Positions 43,865 through 55,987 of a stretch of DNA of 64,000 nt are shown here, one piece after another. This stretch comes from Panax quinquefolius (Eukaryota; Streptophyta; Magnoliopsida; Apiales; Araliaceae), in assembly GCA_020205615.1 (NCBI GenBank), contig CM035170.1:59385322-59449321 (forward strand). Reading direction: 5' to 3'. Both the position numbers and the translations under genes were made by a program. The first letter of the stretch is position 1, and each line of letters opens with the position of its first letter. The notes beneath the pieces were generated by a model that saw only the letters and a list, made by a program, of their open reading frames with translations, was not told where the DNA came from and did not search any database.

Positions 43865-45641
43865 TTCCTGGTCAGCTCCTTGTTAAATCATATCCGAAGT
43901 AACAATTACAGCCTTCCTCACACCTCAACAACTATATATACCTCTAAAGATAGTATGTTTATATATATCTCAGATTCCAATCCTCATCTGTTATCACTCA
44001 GCGCCATTTAAGTACGATTTTTTCTTTCTGTTGTCATACTAGATGGTCTCTTTAAAAAAAAAAGGATTATACATCTAACAACCTTAAGGGTAACTTTATA
44101 AAGAAGGCACTGGATGCTTATAATCCTTGTGCCTCCTGTAAAAGGAAAAACAAAAAGAGAATGCCTTTTAAATTGAATATCGACCATCTAATAATTCAAA
44201 TTCATTTAGGAAAAAGAAATATGTTTAAACAAACTACAAGCAAGACCTAGATATGACCTGAAAATACTGTAGACAGAAACCCAGTTGAACATAAAATGTA
44301 AGAAATCAGAAAAAGTAATAGCAACTTGTGCAGGAAATTAGGTTTGTGTTTCAAAATTAGAAAAAGCAGGCAGAAGACTACTTAGCTGTCTCCAACCACA
44401 CGATTCTAGGATAGATTAAAGAATCTAGTTGTTAAAACTTAGTGGATGTATAAGGCTACAAAAGAATACCTAGTTATCTACTACAACATAAGCCTCAGAA
44501 ACCAATTGACAGAAAAAGTCCGGTAAAAAGTAAAAATTACTGAAGTCAGAAGAAATGCTTCATCATCATATTTGTAACAATAGACCCATGATGTTACCTC
44601 AACAGCCAATTTTCACTTTATTTGTGATAATGGTAATAATCTGGTCAACTGCACCAAATCTATTTCTTCTAATAATTTGCTTTCAGTTATTACCCATCAA
44701 TTACTCTAACTGAGCCGCTATGCAAGATTACTATATAAGAAAAAAAACCACAAAATATCACACGGCTTCATCAATTTATTATTATTTTTTTTAACAATTT
44801 CACAAAGATACTTCGCAAACACATACGGTCAAAATAACTTGGTAGAAATTAAGAGGGAATTGGCTTTGCACAGTACTAAATCAGAAACAGTACAAAACTG
44901 CAGTGTCCTACTCTACAGAGGTTGGAAATTTATAAAAGAAAGATAATTTTTGGTAAGTATATGTGTACTCCAGAATGTTTTCAATCTCTGAAGGCTACTT
45001 AGCTGAATCGGCTCAACATTCAGTGTACAAATATCTATCTTGTTTCTCCCACTTTTAGTTTAACCTAAAGTGCTTCTTCAAACTAGACTATCAGATGAGT
45101 TTCGAAAAGCTAAAATCAACAAATAGACTTCTGATTAAGAAATTCAAAAGAACCTGCTAAAAGTAATACGATATAATTTCAATTTTTGGCATTTTATGAG
45201 AATGGACAATGGTTCCAACTCAATCTAATTTAAGAAATGGAAACTAACCCTCTTTGTGAACGATTCCCCAAGCCTTCCCGTGCTTGCCATCCTGCAAAAA
45301 TTTCCAAACCCGTTAAACCCTAAAATATATATATTAATAATAACAGCGGAGAGAGGAAGAGAGACTTTATATAGATTGAGCTTGGTGATCTGATAGGAGA
45401 GGCCGGTCCAGTGAGCTTTAGCCATATGATAACCAATTCCCCAATTGGGTAAAAACTGAGCTACCTCAAACAGATTCTTCTTCTTCCTCTTCGGCTTCTT
45501 AGCCGCCGCCGCCGTCGTTGAAGCTGATGTCGTAGGGTTTGTAGCAGTACTCAACTTTCTAAAGAAGTTGAATGATACCCTCGACAAGCTGTTCGCCTTC
45601 TCCATTGAAGCTCCTACTCTGTTTGCGAGACTACTCGCCAT
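43071..45641 (-). CDS. Mitochondrial ribosomal small-subunit protein mS34 (three exons)
   Basis: A complete gene. Exon 1, 45366-45641 (92 codons), exon 2, 45249-45291, exon 3, 43071-43192, join in phase to 441 nt (146 aa plus TGA). All introns are GT-AG: 74 bp, and about 2.06 kb with an AT microsatellite. The N-terminus is Arg/Ser/Ala-rich without acidic residues over most of its length (VSFNFFRKLSTATN), as in a mitochondrial presequence. Then comes the basic KKPKRKKK, the core NLFEVAQFLPNWGIGYHMAK, the junction NLYK/DGKHGKAWGIVHKEG and SGVHKRCWRYIP. HGKAWG matches the MRPS34 signature. It is a structural protein of the mitoribosome small subunit. No defects are seen, so probably functional. 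Confidence 0.85.
43816..43862. repeat. (AT)n microsatellite in mS34 intron 2
   Basis: About 23 TA units. The plus-strand open frame across it encodes only an Ile-Tyr repeat and is an artefact. Confidence 0.9.
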
Positions 45642-46439
45642 TTTCTTTCTCTTTCTGCCTCAGTGTGATGCCAATCACTCCTTCAGATTTCGGTGAGCCC
45701 GTTCGGAAAAGACTTATTTTTAAAGGACTTATAAGTTCTAATGATTATAAGTAAAAGGTTTTGCTGACAATAATTTATAAAGTTAAAATAAATGATTAAG
45801 GTGTTCAACGATAATAATTTATAAATTAAAATTAAATACTAAATAATATTTTTTTTTCATTTAAGTTGTCACTCACTTTTAAAATCGTTTATAAAATTTA
45901 TTTTTTATCAATTAGGTCTTTAAAGTTATGTTTACGTTCCTCCTACCCGATTTGACCTTAACCTAACCCATTTTGATCAAATTTTGACCAAACTCGAACC
46001 TAGTTTCACCTAACCCTAATTTTTAATATTTTAAAATAAAATAATTATTTAAAAATAATTATTTTTAATATTTTAAAAGAAAATACTAATTTTAAAATAT
46101 TAATTATATTTAATATTTTAAAATAAAATATTTTTAAAAATATTATAATTTTTAGTATTTTAAAATAAAATATTTCCTTAAAATAATTTGAAAATAATAT
46201 TTGTTTTAATATTTTAGAATAAATTATTCTTTTTAAATAAATAATATTTTATATTTAAAATAAAATATATTTTTTAAATTTTAAAAATTATTATTATTTT
46301 ACTGAAAAAATATTAGAATTTTTTTTCCCCGAAAAATGAGTAAAGTTTAAAAAAATATAGATTCAAAAAAATTAAACCCCCCTTCTTGATTAATTAATTA
46401 TTTGGTAATTCTCAAATAAGTATTATGAAAGAATTTTTA
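45642..46439. other. mS34 upstream region and AT-rich intergenic DNA
   Basis: The first roughly 60 bp, read on the minus strand, is a purine-rich (AAGAAAGAGAAAG-like) 5' leader of mS34. 46010-46330 is low-complexity A/T sequence dominated by AAAATATT motifs. No TATA box or other gene is evident. Confidence 0.5.
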
Positions 46440-47071
46440 TAGATCTATTCAACCCCCTTCTAGATTTATATTATGCATTTGAGAAATAATAATTGGTATC
46501 AGAGCAGATTCTCAGGAACATAAAGCTTACGCTTTGAGTTGATCCAAGGCATTACTCGAATACTAGTTCTAAACTAAGTTATAAAGGTCAACCACATCTT
46601 CTATATGAAGATGAACTCACATGCTAAAATCTACATGTGCAGGTATATTCAAAGAAATATAAATGATCTTATTGAAAGTTGATCTACGCGTATAAACGAA
46701 GTATTATCAAATTAATAAATCAAGACAATAATAAAGCAGCAAATCAAGCTATCTAACTAATAGGGAAGTAAAGATGCAGACATAATTATATGAATTCAGA
46801 AATACATTCCTAGAGTATATACTCGATGATGTCAGAATTTGCATCTATGCCAAAGGAGTCTGAGAAGTGTCATCAGTGATGATCAAGAGCAAAATTTCAT
46901 CATCTATGTTCTCTGAAGAAATGATCAATGGTGAATGAAAAAATCAATGTGCTTCTCAAATAATCTAGTTGAAGTGGCAGGACTCATCCCAACACAAGTC
47001 TGAACCTTGAGGTTCTCACAAGCTATGCAAAGAAATATGGGATGCAGAACTATCTTCCTCCATGTCGAAAG
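46440..47071 (+). pseudogene. Copia LTR end, primer binding site and gag-less remnant
   Basis: 46440-46490 has the CTATTCAACCCCCTTCTAGA signature of copia R-U5. It is followed by TGGTATCAGAGCAG at 46494-46507, a perfect initiator Met-tRNA primer site. The sequence after it has no recognisable Gag frame. The 5' end of this LTR in the AT-rich region is not definable. It is cut at 47072 by a gypsy LTR. Confidence 0.6.
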
Positions 47072-47496
47072 TGTAAGAACCCGAATTTTCAGAAAATATT
47101 AAAGTAAGAATTTAATGAATAAAATTCTTAAGTGTGAAATGGGTTCGAATAGAAACATTTATGTGATACGAGGTATGTAGGAATGTGTTACATAGGGTAA
47201 TATGAACCATGTAATATGTGATTTTTGTGATTAATAAAAATATTATTTTTATATATTGTTATTGATCGCAGAGATAATTCAGTTGAGATAAAAGAAGTGG
47301 ATAAAATTTCCTATCGATATTAAATAGTTTATAGGATTATTTTATCATAGTAAGTGGATGACATTAATGTATAATCGTCATTTTCTAGTGTATGTGTACT
47401 AATAACTGGTATGATTATAATATAGGTTATTGATAGTACGTAAGTTATCCGCGAATGGGTTTGAATAGTGAAACATGAGTTAGTTGAGAGAATTAA
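47072..47496 (+). repeat. Gypsy LTR 5' fragment, interrupted by element B
   Basis: Starts TGTAAGAACCCGAATTTTCAG, similar in form to chromovirus LTR starts but different in sequence from element B's LTR, and runs 425 bp until the element B LTR begins. No continuation was found after element B. Bases 47492-47496 (AATTA) would be the left target duplication of element B. Confidence 0.5.
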
Positions 47497-47767
47497 TGTA
47501 AAAACCCAAAACCCTAATAGAACTCGTTTGTGTAAATCCCGTTATATAAATAAAATTTCTCTGTTCTGAATGTGTTACGTGTTATTATATACTTGGTTTG
47601 ACAAAATTGACCAAAAAATTTTTATCCAAAAACGCCGTGTGCTTGACACCTCGTGCTTAAATTTTTTCCATAATCGGACTTTTTTTGCAAAATTATTTTG
47701 ACAAGTTGCTTTACGTCGTGCTTACACCGACAAAACGCTTTATCGCTTGTTAGTTAGATTAGTGAGT

Positions 47768-47838
47768 AAACCCTAATTAGCAAAACCCTAACCCCTAATT
47801 AGCAAAACCCTAACCCTAATTTGTTAATTAAACCCTAA
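47768..47838 (+). promoter_or_regulatory. Telo-box cluster in element B 5' LTR
   Basis: AAACCCTAA occurs exactly at 47768-47776, 47783-47791, 47805-47813 and 47830-47838 (another at 47509-47517), about 310-390 bp upstream of the TATA box. Telo-boxes are known plant promoter elements bound by telomere-repeat-binding factors. The cluster is kept in the 3' LTR (54768-54835, plus 54940-54948). Function here is inferred. Confidence 0.6.
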
Positions 47839-48150
47839 TTAGCTAATCAAACTCTAATTAGCTTATGTTAACACTTAATCATGGTTAGTAAACTTCTATT
47901 AGGTACTAATTAACATTACTTAACATTCCTAATCATTAGAAACAAAACCCCAATCAAGATTAGTGAAGATTTAAGCCTAATTAAGCTACTAACTTAATCA
48001 ACTAGCTCACAAGTAGGTTGGAGTCACCATTACAAGTTTCAAAACATCACACGACATGCTTCCAAACTCCCAAGCATCGGAAGAGTCACATATCGATCTT
48101 TATGGAGGCAAGTAGGTAAAAAATGACCAAAAAGCCAAGTTAAAAATTTC

Positions 48151-48158
48151 TATAAATA
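48151..48158 (+). promoter_or_regulatory. TATA box of element B LTR
   Basis: TATAAATA, matched by TATAAATA at 55148-55155 in the 3' LTR. Confidence 0.6.
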
Positions 48159-51100
48159 GGAACCTTAGGGGCTAAAACAAACCCACGAATTCTCAAAGCC
48201 TATATACACTTATAAACCTACCATATCAAGCCTTGGGTGTTATCAAGAACAAGATCGTGAAGCTAGAATCATAAATTTCTCAAGAAAATGTGCAAACCCT
48301 AGTTCATAAATTTCTCTTTGATCTTATGTTAGATTTGTTGTTTAGATGTTTAGAATATTGTATTAGGATGTTAGAAAGTATACTAGAGTGGTAGAACACG
48401 CTTTCATAACATCTAGATGTCTTAATTAAGCGTTTTATGAAATCGGAAATTTTGGAAAAATGGTTTGACGAAAAAAGTGGCTTTTTTGATTCACGTGTTT
48501 ATGTTTTGATCATTAATCGATTGATATTTGTAGCTTTGTAAGTAGGTCTTTAATCTGAAAAGAAAACAGTTCGGATGAACCATAGATTCCAAGATATAAT
48601 CAGTCAAAGTGGGTTGACCGTTCACGGAAGCTGGTTTTCTGCGTTGCCCAGAAAGCTCAAGAATAGTTGAACCAGCTACTTTGACCGACTTGTTTAATCA
48701 TCTTCCGATTGTTAATTGTTTATGTTTTTGTTATAAATTAGTACTCTGGTATACATACTACATATCTATGATCTTCGAATCAAACAAACAACTCATAGTA
48801 TTACCGGAATTATTGGTCAAAAGTAGTTGAATCGAAGCGTGGCCAAGTTTTTTTTCGGGTTTTCCAAAAAGCTCAAGAACACGAAGAACGAATGTTAGCT
48901 GTTCTTTGACCATCATAAATAGAGATCTTAGAATTACGATTTGTTCATGTTAATGTTATATATATGTACCCTGGTATATAGACTACATGTTACAACAAAC
49001 AAAACATACATCTAATACACCGAATCAAAGTTATTCAAGCCACAAAACCGTTGACCGACCTTGACCATTGTTCTGGGTTACCCAGAAACCCAAGAACAGC
49101 TCTGACAGTAACTTTGAATCTTTATAATTTCTTGTTAGATGTAGATTAAAGCCTGCTTATTACTTGATCTTGTACTATTACATGAGTACTACAACACCAA
49201 TACTTGATCTAACCAAAATCATTACCAATACCGAGTTATTTAATGGTCAAACTAGCCACTCGACCACGAGCAACGGCTGCCCAGAAACTCAAGAACACCT
49301 ACAACGACACTTTCTGTCACTGTAGAGCTTTAGCGACGGACATAAATTAAATTTTTAGAAATAAATTATAAAAATTAGAAATAATTAATAAAAACAAGTT
49401 TTAAAAATTATATTAAATTATTATAAATTATTTCTGATATTTCTACAAAAATGTAATAATTATTTTATTTTATTTAGATATTATTTATAATTAACTTATT
49501 AATAAAGTAATTAGAATAATTACTTTTAAATACTAAATAATTATGTAAAAATATTATTATTGAAATAAAAATCATAATAAATGATTATAAATTATTTAAT
49601 AATATTAAATAATGTTTTTTATAAAATTTTAGTAAATATAAATTACTTATAAATAGAGATAAATAATTTAAAAATCATTTAAAGGATAAATAAATATTTT
49701 AAAATACTTTAAACCTTCTAAAATATATTATGGGGATAATAAAATTATTTAAAAATATAACCAAATTTAATAAATAAAATTTAGTTCATTTATCAAAGAT
49801 ATTAAAAGTAAAACCCTATTAAATCTAACCCAGATTAAATAAATGTTTTATTTGAGTATTGTTATCAATACTAACGTGTTAGATTTATATTCTTCGAACG
49901 TTATAGTACTTAATAATGTTTGAATAGTATAACTTGGAATCGATCTACGCTCGAAAAAGTCTTCTATACCCAATTTATTACTTATGCAAAATTTATCAAC
50001 CACATTTATTCATTTAACAAGATTCTATCTTGCTTATATCTTTGATATAATACACCACCTATGTTGAATTATATATTATTGAAAGGTTATTGCTATAGTT
50101 CCAAGTATTTACTAAGAAATGAATTATTTATTCATATGATATTGTTTATTGAGCATAAACCGCTTGTGTGTCAAGCCAAATTGTTTTGGTAAGACAATCC
50201 TATCTTGAAGTTGAGTATCCCGTAAGGGAGCAAAAGTATAGTCAATGAATATATTGACAAGAAATTGTAAGTGTAATTGAGCACTTTGTAGGGTGATATG
50301 CATACTCCTAGGATGTTGAATAAATGATCCCCTATCTTATATCTCGAATGTAATTTCTAAGTTTTGCGATCGATGAAATGATAAAAATTCGAAACTAGTT
50401 GGAATTAGAAATCCGTAAATGGTAACAACTATCAATGAAATTTGAATTGTTATAATTCTTCAAATCCTATATTGTTATAAATATACAACTTCAATGAGCA
50501 TGTCATAGCTCACCCTTGCAAATTATTCCCTTTGCAGTTTTAGATGATAATCTTGGAACATCTCGAGTAGATAAAGGGAAGCGTCCCCTACATAGATTAG
50601 ATTATATTCTTGTCTCGTATGAATACCTTGTAATAAGAACTTGTTATGAGAATTTTGTAATCGAATCATAATATTATGATATATATAACATCTTTTATTT
50701 CTCAGAACCGTGTTTTCTTACATATATAGATGTAAAGTAAGATGTCTTCTATTCTAGTTGAGATCCTTGGGAACTATTTATCCGAGTGAAGGTATTAATA
50801 GCATGGACTGCTCATGTTGTTATTAATACTCAATTTCAGATAGATGGTTACTATCGATGACGATAGTATATAATCGCATGACATAGACTATACATCCGGG
50901 TGAGGGTATTAGTAATATGGATCTGCTTCATTATTATTATCGACATCAATTTTGATAGATAGACTCTAATCACAGATATGATTCATATATTCAAGTGAGG
51001 GTATCCAAATACAGAATATTTCTCTTGAGAATTACCATCTCATTATGGGATAATGTGAATCTTGAATCTATGGGAATTATATCCTGATAGTCCTCTATCT

Positions 51101-51213
51101 AATGTAATATTTTAATCGATACTGGTGGGTGTATAGATTTAAATGCATTATGTTAATTTTTTATAAACACCATACCGGATACCACGGGAGTATAGGTATG
51201 GGGTGTTACAATT

Positions 51214-51227
51214 TTGTTATCAAAGTC
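51214..51227 (+). other. Primer binding site of element B
   Basis: TTGTTATCAAAGTC shortly after the LTR end, a degenerate initiator Met-tRNA-type site (compare TTGGTATCAAAGCC). Confidence 0.55.
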
Positions 51228-52070
51228 ATTATACTATAGATATAAGGAAGAGTTTTCTTAGTATATAGTCTTCGAGTCCAGAAAATTTTTAAAAGTCATA
51301 TAAAATATAACATTAAAATTATTATGTTGTCTAAACCTTTATACCAAAGATTTTTTGGAGTTTTCTTTTATAGATGGCCAACTCTAATCTTTGAAGAAAG
51401 AATGATCAATCCACCGCAAATAGAGTCTTTTATAACTAGTGATGCAGAAGAAGAAGAAGAATTGCTTCATGATCAACAACCGCTTTGATCTTTGAAGAAG
51501 AAGAAGAAGAAGATCCAAAGGTGGACAATTAATGAGAATAGATGAGCATGATGAGGCAATGGCATCACTCTTGCAGCATAAATGTAATGTGAGAACAATA
51601 AGATGAAGTTTAGGGCATTTTAGGAGAGTGTATGCTAATGGATGAAAGGAGTCATAGTCATCAACTGAAAGTACAACCGCACCTACGCATATAGGAGCGG
51701 GAGGGAAATTCGATCAAGACTTCTTAAAACATCTCTGGGAGTTCGAGATACTTTTAATGATTTGCAGCTGTCGTGTAACTCGATATCCGATGAGGAGAAG
51801 AAAAGCGCTTATCTTATCGATCGATCGTGGTGGTTTGTCACATGATCCAGATTCCTTTGATGATATCAACGAATTCTAGAGAGTAGCGTAGAAGGTTGGA
51901 TGCTTTATATTAGTACAATAAAGAAGCATTCAAAGTTTGTATTGTGATAAGTACTGTGTAATATATTAGTATGTTTAAAGTTGTTGTAAGATTGTGAGTT
52001 ATAAATAAACAATATGTTTTGGTTATCTAAGAATCTTATGTGAATCTTTGTTGTTTTTTTATAGAATCAT

Positions 52071-52868
52071 GCCACCAACCAGAAGACCCCAAAGAGAAAT
52101 GAATAATGAGGATAATCGAACTCAACAGTTAGTAGATATGATGTTAGGAGTAATAAATAGACCTGTAAACCAAAATACATCCTTTAAAGACTTTAAATTA
52201 GTTGGACCACCTGAATTTTAAAGGTACATTAGAACCTCAGATAGATGCCTGATTTGGATTTACGAGATAGAAAAATTCTTCCTAGTAACTAATGTTGTGT
52301 TAGTAATAACCGAAAGACAACTTTTGCAACTTTCTTCTTGAAAAGTGAAGCTAATTATTGGTGGGAATCAACCAAAGGTCGAGTAGAAACTGAAATTGTT
52401 CCTTGGGATAGATTTAAAGAGTTGTTCTTTGAAAACTATTTTTCCCAATCCCTGAAAGACCGAATGGAAATAAAATTTCTAGACTTAAAATAAGGAGATC
52501 TTACAATAACCCAGTATACAGCTAAGTTTAATGAACTATCCAGGTTTGTTCCTCATCAAGTGACTACTGAACTTAGAAAGACTCGTAGGTACCAAGAAGG
52601 TTTAAAACCTCGATTAGAGTAAATTATCGATTAGCTTCAAATCAAAACTTTCTCTGAAATACTAGAGAAGGCCACTATAATTAAAAGTGAGAATGAAAAT
52701 CTCGTTAAGTTTCATCAGGACAAAAAGATTCAGAATGAGAAAGGGAAAAGTAAGACAGAACCCAGTTCAGGTGTGTTTAATAACAAGCATAAATGGAATA
52801 ATTCTTTTTCTAACAACTCGGGGAAAAAGATAGGAAATACTAATAACAATTTTAGTAATAATAATATT
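52071..52868 (+). pseudogene. Element B Gag (broken)
   Basis: The ATG at 52071 begins MPPTRRPQREMNNEDNRTQQ, then VDMMLGVINRPVNQNTSFKD and FKLVGPPEF, followed by a stop and the rest of a retrotransposon gag domain in shifting frames (WWESTKGRVETEIVPWDRFK-like, about 52360). It ends in an Asn/Ser-rich linker ([20 protein letters not shown]) that joins directly to the end of RNase H at 52869. The zinc knuckle, protease and RT are absent. Confidence 0.75.
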
Positions 52869-54291
52869 AGCTGATGCGTTAAGTAGAAAGAATCAGGAAA
52901 AATTGAATGTATTAACCACCAATGATAGGTTAATAAAAGACTTTGAAAAGTTAAAAATTGAGGTGGAATGTCAAACTACCTCTACCCAAAAATTATATAT
53001 TTTAGAAGGAGTTTCATCTCTGCTCGATAAAATTAAAGAGATACAGGAGAAGGATGAAGAGTGTCAAAAGTTTAAATCTAATTCCACACATGATAAGTAT
53101 AATAAATTTCGAATAGATACAGATGGAATTATAAGATATGAAAATAGAATCTGGATTCCGTTAGATCAAACTTTAAAAGATGAAATTTTGAACGAAGCAC
53201 ATAATTCTAAATTTGCCATACATCCTGGCAGTACTAAAATGTTCAAAGATTTAAGTCGACACTTTTGGTGGTCGGATATGAAAAGGGAAATAGCTGAATG
53301 GGTAAGTAAATGTCTCACGTGTCAAAGGGTTAAGGCAGAACATCAGAAGCCAAGTGGTTTACTTCAACCCTTACCAATTCCTGAGTGGAAGTGGGAACAT
53401 ATAACCATGGACTTTGTAGTGGGCCTTCCAACTACACAAAAAGGTCATAATGCCATTTGGGTAATAGTTGACCGTTTAACTAAATCCGCTCACTTTTTAC
53501 CTATTAAAATTACTCATAACCTGGATCACCTTGCCAAATTATATATTCATGAAATTATCTCTAGGCATGGAGTACTTGTTTCCATAGTATCAGACCGAGA
53601 TCCACGTTTTACTTCAAATTTTTGGAAGAGTCTTCAGAAAAATTTAGGAACACAGTTAAGACTAAGTACAGCTTATCATCCTCAAACTGATCGACAGAGT
53701 GAGAGAATCATACAAACATTAGAGGATATGTTGAGAACATGTGTCATAGACTTTAAAGGAAGTTGGGAAGACCAGTTACCTTTAGTCGAATTCGCCTACA
53801 ATAATAGTTATCATGCTAGCATAGGTATGCCACCCTATGAAGCCTTATATGGAAGAAAATGTAGAACGCCTATGTGTTGGGATGAAGTCGGGGAAAGACA
53901 AATGTTAGGACCTGAAATAATTCAACAAACCGCTGAAATTATCAGAATCATACGTCAACGATTGCAAGCATCTCAAGATCGACAAAGAAAATACGCTGAT
54001 CCACATCGTCAACAACGAAATTTTAGCGTAGGAAGCCATGTATTCTTGAAAGTATCTCCTTGGAAGGGCAAGATACGTTTTGGCAAGAAAGGAAAACTAA
54101 GTCTGAGGTTCATTGGACCTTTTGAAATTTTGAGAAGAATTGGTGAAGTTGCTTATGAAATAGAACTACCACCTGAGTTAAACCATATTCATAATGTGTT
54201 TCATGTGTCTGTTTTACGACCATATAAACCTGATTATAAACACGTTATAAATATGAACCTATCCAAATCGAAGAAAATCTTTCTTATATAG
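52869..54291 (+). CDS. Element B integrase (intact ~470-codon open frame)
   Basis: It begins with ADALSRK, the end of RNase H, fused to gag by an internal deletion. The first ATG is at 52903 (462 codons). It has the HHCC domain ([14 protein letters not shown] ... [15 protein letters not shown]) and the catalytic triad in [31 protein letters not shown] and [15 protein letters not shown], where relatives have [26 protein letters not shown] follows, then the C-terminal domain with [20 protein letters not shown] and [19 protein letters not shown]. The pattern is chromovirus, Tekay/Del-like. All DDE residues are present. A frameshift near 54243 cuts off the C-terminal tail. It is unlikely to be translated in its present context. 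Confidence 0.85.
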
Positions 54292-54446
54292 AAGAACCTG
54301 TGCAGATCGTCGACCGTAAAGAGCAAGTCCTCCGTAATAAAGTGACAGCATCGGTTAAAGTAATATGGAGAAATCAAAACATTGAAGAAGCTACATGGGA
54401 GCTTGAAGATAAAATGCGCGAGAATTATCCTCAATTATTTACTTGA
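54243..54446 (+). pseudogene. Element B pol C-terminal tail, out of frame
   Basis: In the shifted frame, [40 protein letters not shown] and EEATWELEDKMRENYPQLFT end at a TGA near 54445. This is the conserved end of Tekay-type pol, displaced by one frameshift from the integrase frame. Confidence 0.75.
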
Positions 54447-54477
54447 CATGTACTGTAATTTCGAGGACGAAATTCTT

Positions 54478-54492
54478 ATTAGTGGAGGTGAA
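54478..54492 (+). other. Polypurine tract of element B
   Basis: TTAGTGGAGGTGAA directly before the 3' LTR start TGTAAGAACCC at 54493. Confidence 0.65.
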
Positions 54493-55987
54493 TGTAAGAA
54501 CCCAAAACCCTAAAATAGAAATCGTTTGTGTAAATCCCGTTATATAAATAAAATTTCTCTGTTCTGAATGTGTTACGTGTTATTATATACTTGGTTTGAC
54601 AAAATTGACCAAATAAATTTTTATCCGAAAAACTTCGTGCTTGACACATCGTGCTTAAATTTTTTTTCCATAATCAGACTTTTTGGTAAAATTATTTTGA
54701 CAAGTTGCTTTGTCGTGCTTACACTGATAAAACGCTTTGTCGTGCTTGTTAGGATTAGTGAGTAAACCCTAATTAGCAAAACCCTAACCCTAATTAGCAA
54801 AACCCTAACCCTAATTTGTTAATTAAACCCTAATTAGCTAATCTAACTCTAATTAGCTTATGTTAACACTTAATCATGGTTAGTAAACTTCTATTAGGTA
54901 CTAATTAACATTACTTAACATTCCTAATCATTAGAAACAAAACCCTAATCAAGATTAGTGAAGATTTAAGCCTAATTAAGCTACTAACTTAATCAACTAG
55001 CTCACAAGTAGGTTGGGAGTCACCATTACAAGTTTCAAAACATCACATGACATGCTTCCAAACTCCCAAGCATTAGAAGAGTCACATATCAGATCTTTAT
55101 GGAGGCAAGTAGGTAAAAAATGACCAAAAAGCCAAGTTAGAAAATTCTATAAATAAGAACCTTAGGGCTAAGCAAACCTACGAATTCTCAAAGCCTATAT
55201 ACACTTATAAACCTACCATATCAAGCCTAGGTGTTATCAGCAACAAGATCAGAAGCTAGAATCATAAATTTCTCAAGAAAATGTGCAAACCCTAGTTCAT
55301 AAATTTCTCTTTGATCTTATGTTAGATTTGTTGTTTAGATGTTTAGAATATTGTATTAGGATGTTAGAAAGTATGCTAGAGTGGTAGAACACGTTTTCAT
55401 AACATCTAGATGTCTTAATTAAGCGTTATATGAAATCAGGGAATTTTGAAAAAATGGTTTGACAGCCGAAAGTCAGGGCTTTTTGATTCATGTGTGTTTA
55501 TGTTTTGGTCTGTTAATCGATTGATATTTATAGCCTGTAAGTAGGTCTTTAATCTGGAAAAGAAAACAGGTTCAGATGAACCATAGATTCCAAGATATAA
55601 TCAGTCAAAGTGGGTTGACCGTTCACGGAAGCTGGTTTTCTGCGTTGCCTAGAAAGCTCAAGAATAGTTGAACCAGCTACTTTGACCGACTTGTTTAATC
55701 ATCTTCCGATTGTTAATTGTTTATGTTTTTGTTATAAATTAGTATTCTGGTATACATACTACATATCTATGATCTTCGAATCAAACAAACAACTCATAGT
55801 ATTCACTAATTATTGGTCAAAAGTAGTTAACCGAAAGACGCCTTGAAGTTTTCGGGTTTTCGAAAAACTCAAGAACACGAAAACAGCTTGTTAGTTGTAC
55901 TTTGACCATCATAAATAGAGATCTTAGAATTACGATTTGTTCATGTTAATGTTATATATATGTACCTCGGTATATAGACTACATGTT
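54493..55987 (+). repeat. 3' LTR of element B, truncated
   Basis: The first roughly 1.5 kb of the LTR (TGTAAGAACCCAAAACCC...), closely matching 47497-48985. It is cut at 55987 by the R-family LTR fragment and does not resume, so 2.2 kb of LTR was lost. Confidence 0.85.

Larger units (their letters stand above)
47497..51210 (+). repeat. 5' LTR of Tekay-like element B (3.71 kb)
   Basis: Starts TGTAAAAACCC and ends GGGGTGTTACA. It matches the truncated 3' LTR at 54493-55987 closely by eye. Five exact AAACCCTAA telo-boxes are at 47509-47838 and a TATA box at 48151. The 48540-49300 part repeats a phrase (AGAAAGCTCAAGAA / CCAGAAACCCAAGAAC) several times. A roughly 190-bp imperfect tandem repeat lies at 50780-51010 (GTGARGGTATTARTA). 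The TGAGC/GCTCA hairpin is at 50495-50512. Confidence 0.85.

Noticed and set aside
43736..44011. Plus-strand open frame of 91 codons
   Set aside because: Mostly an (IY)n stretch from the AT microsatellite in mS34 intron 2.
47766..47840. Interstitial telomere array
   Set aside because: The AAACCCTAA units are separated by ATTAGC-type spacers and embedded in both LTRs, so they are LTR promoter motifs rather than a telomere relic.
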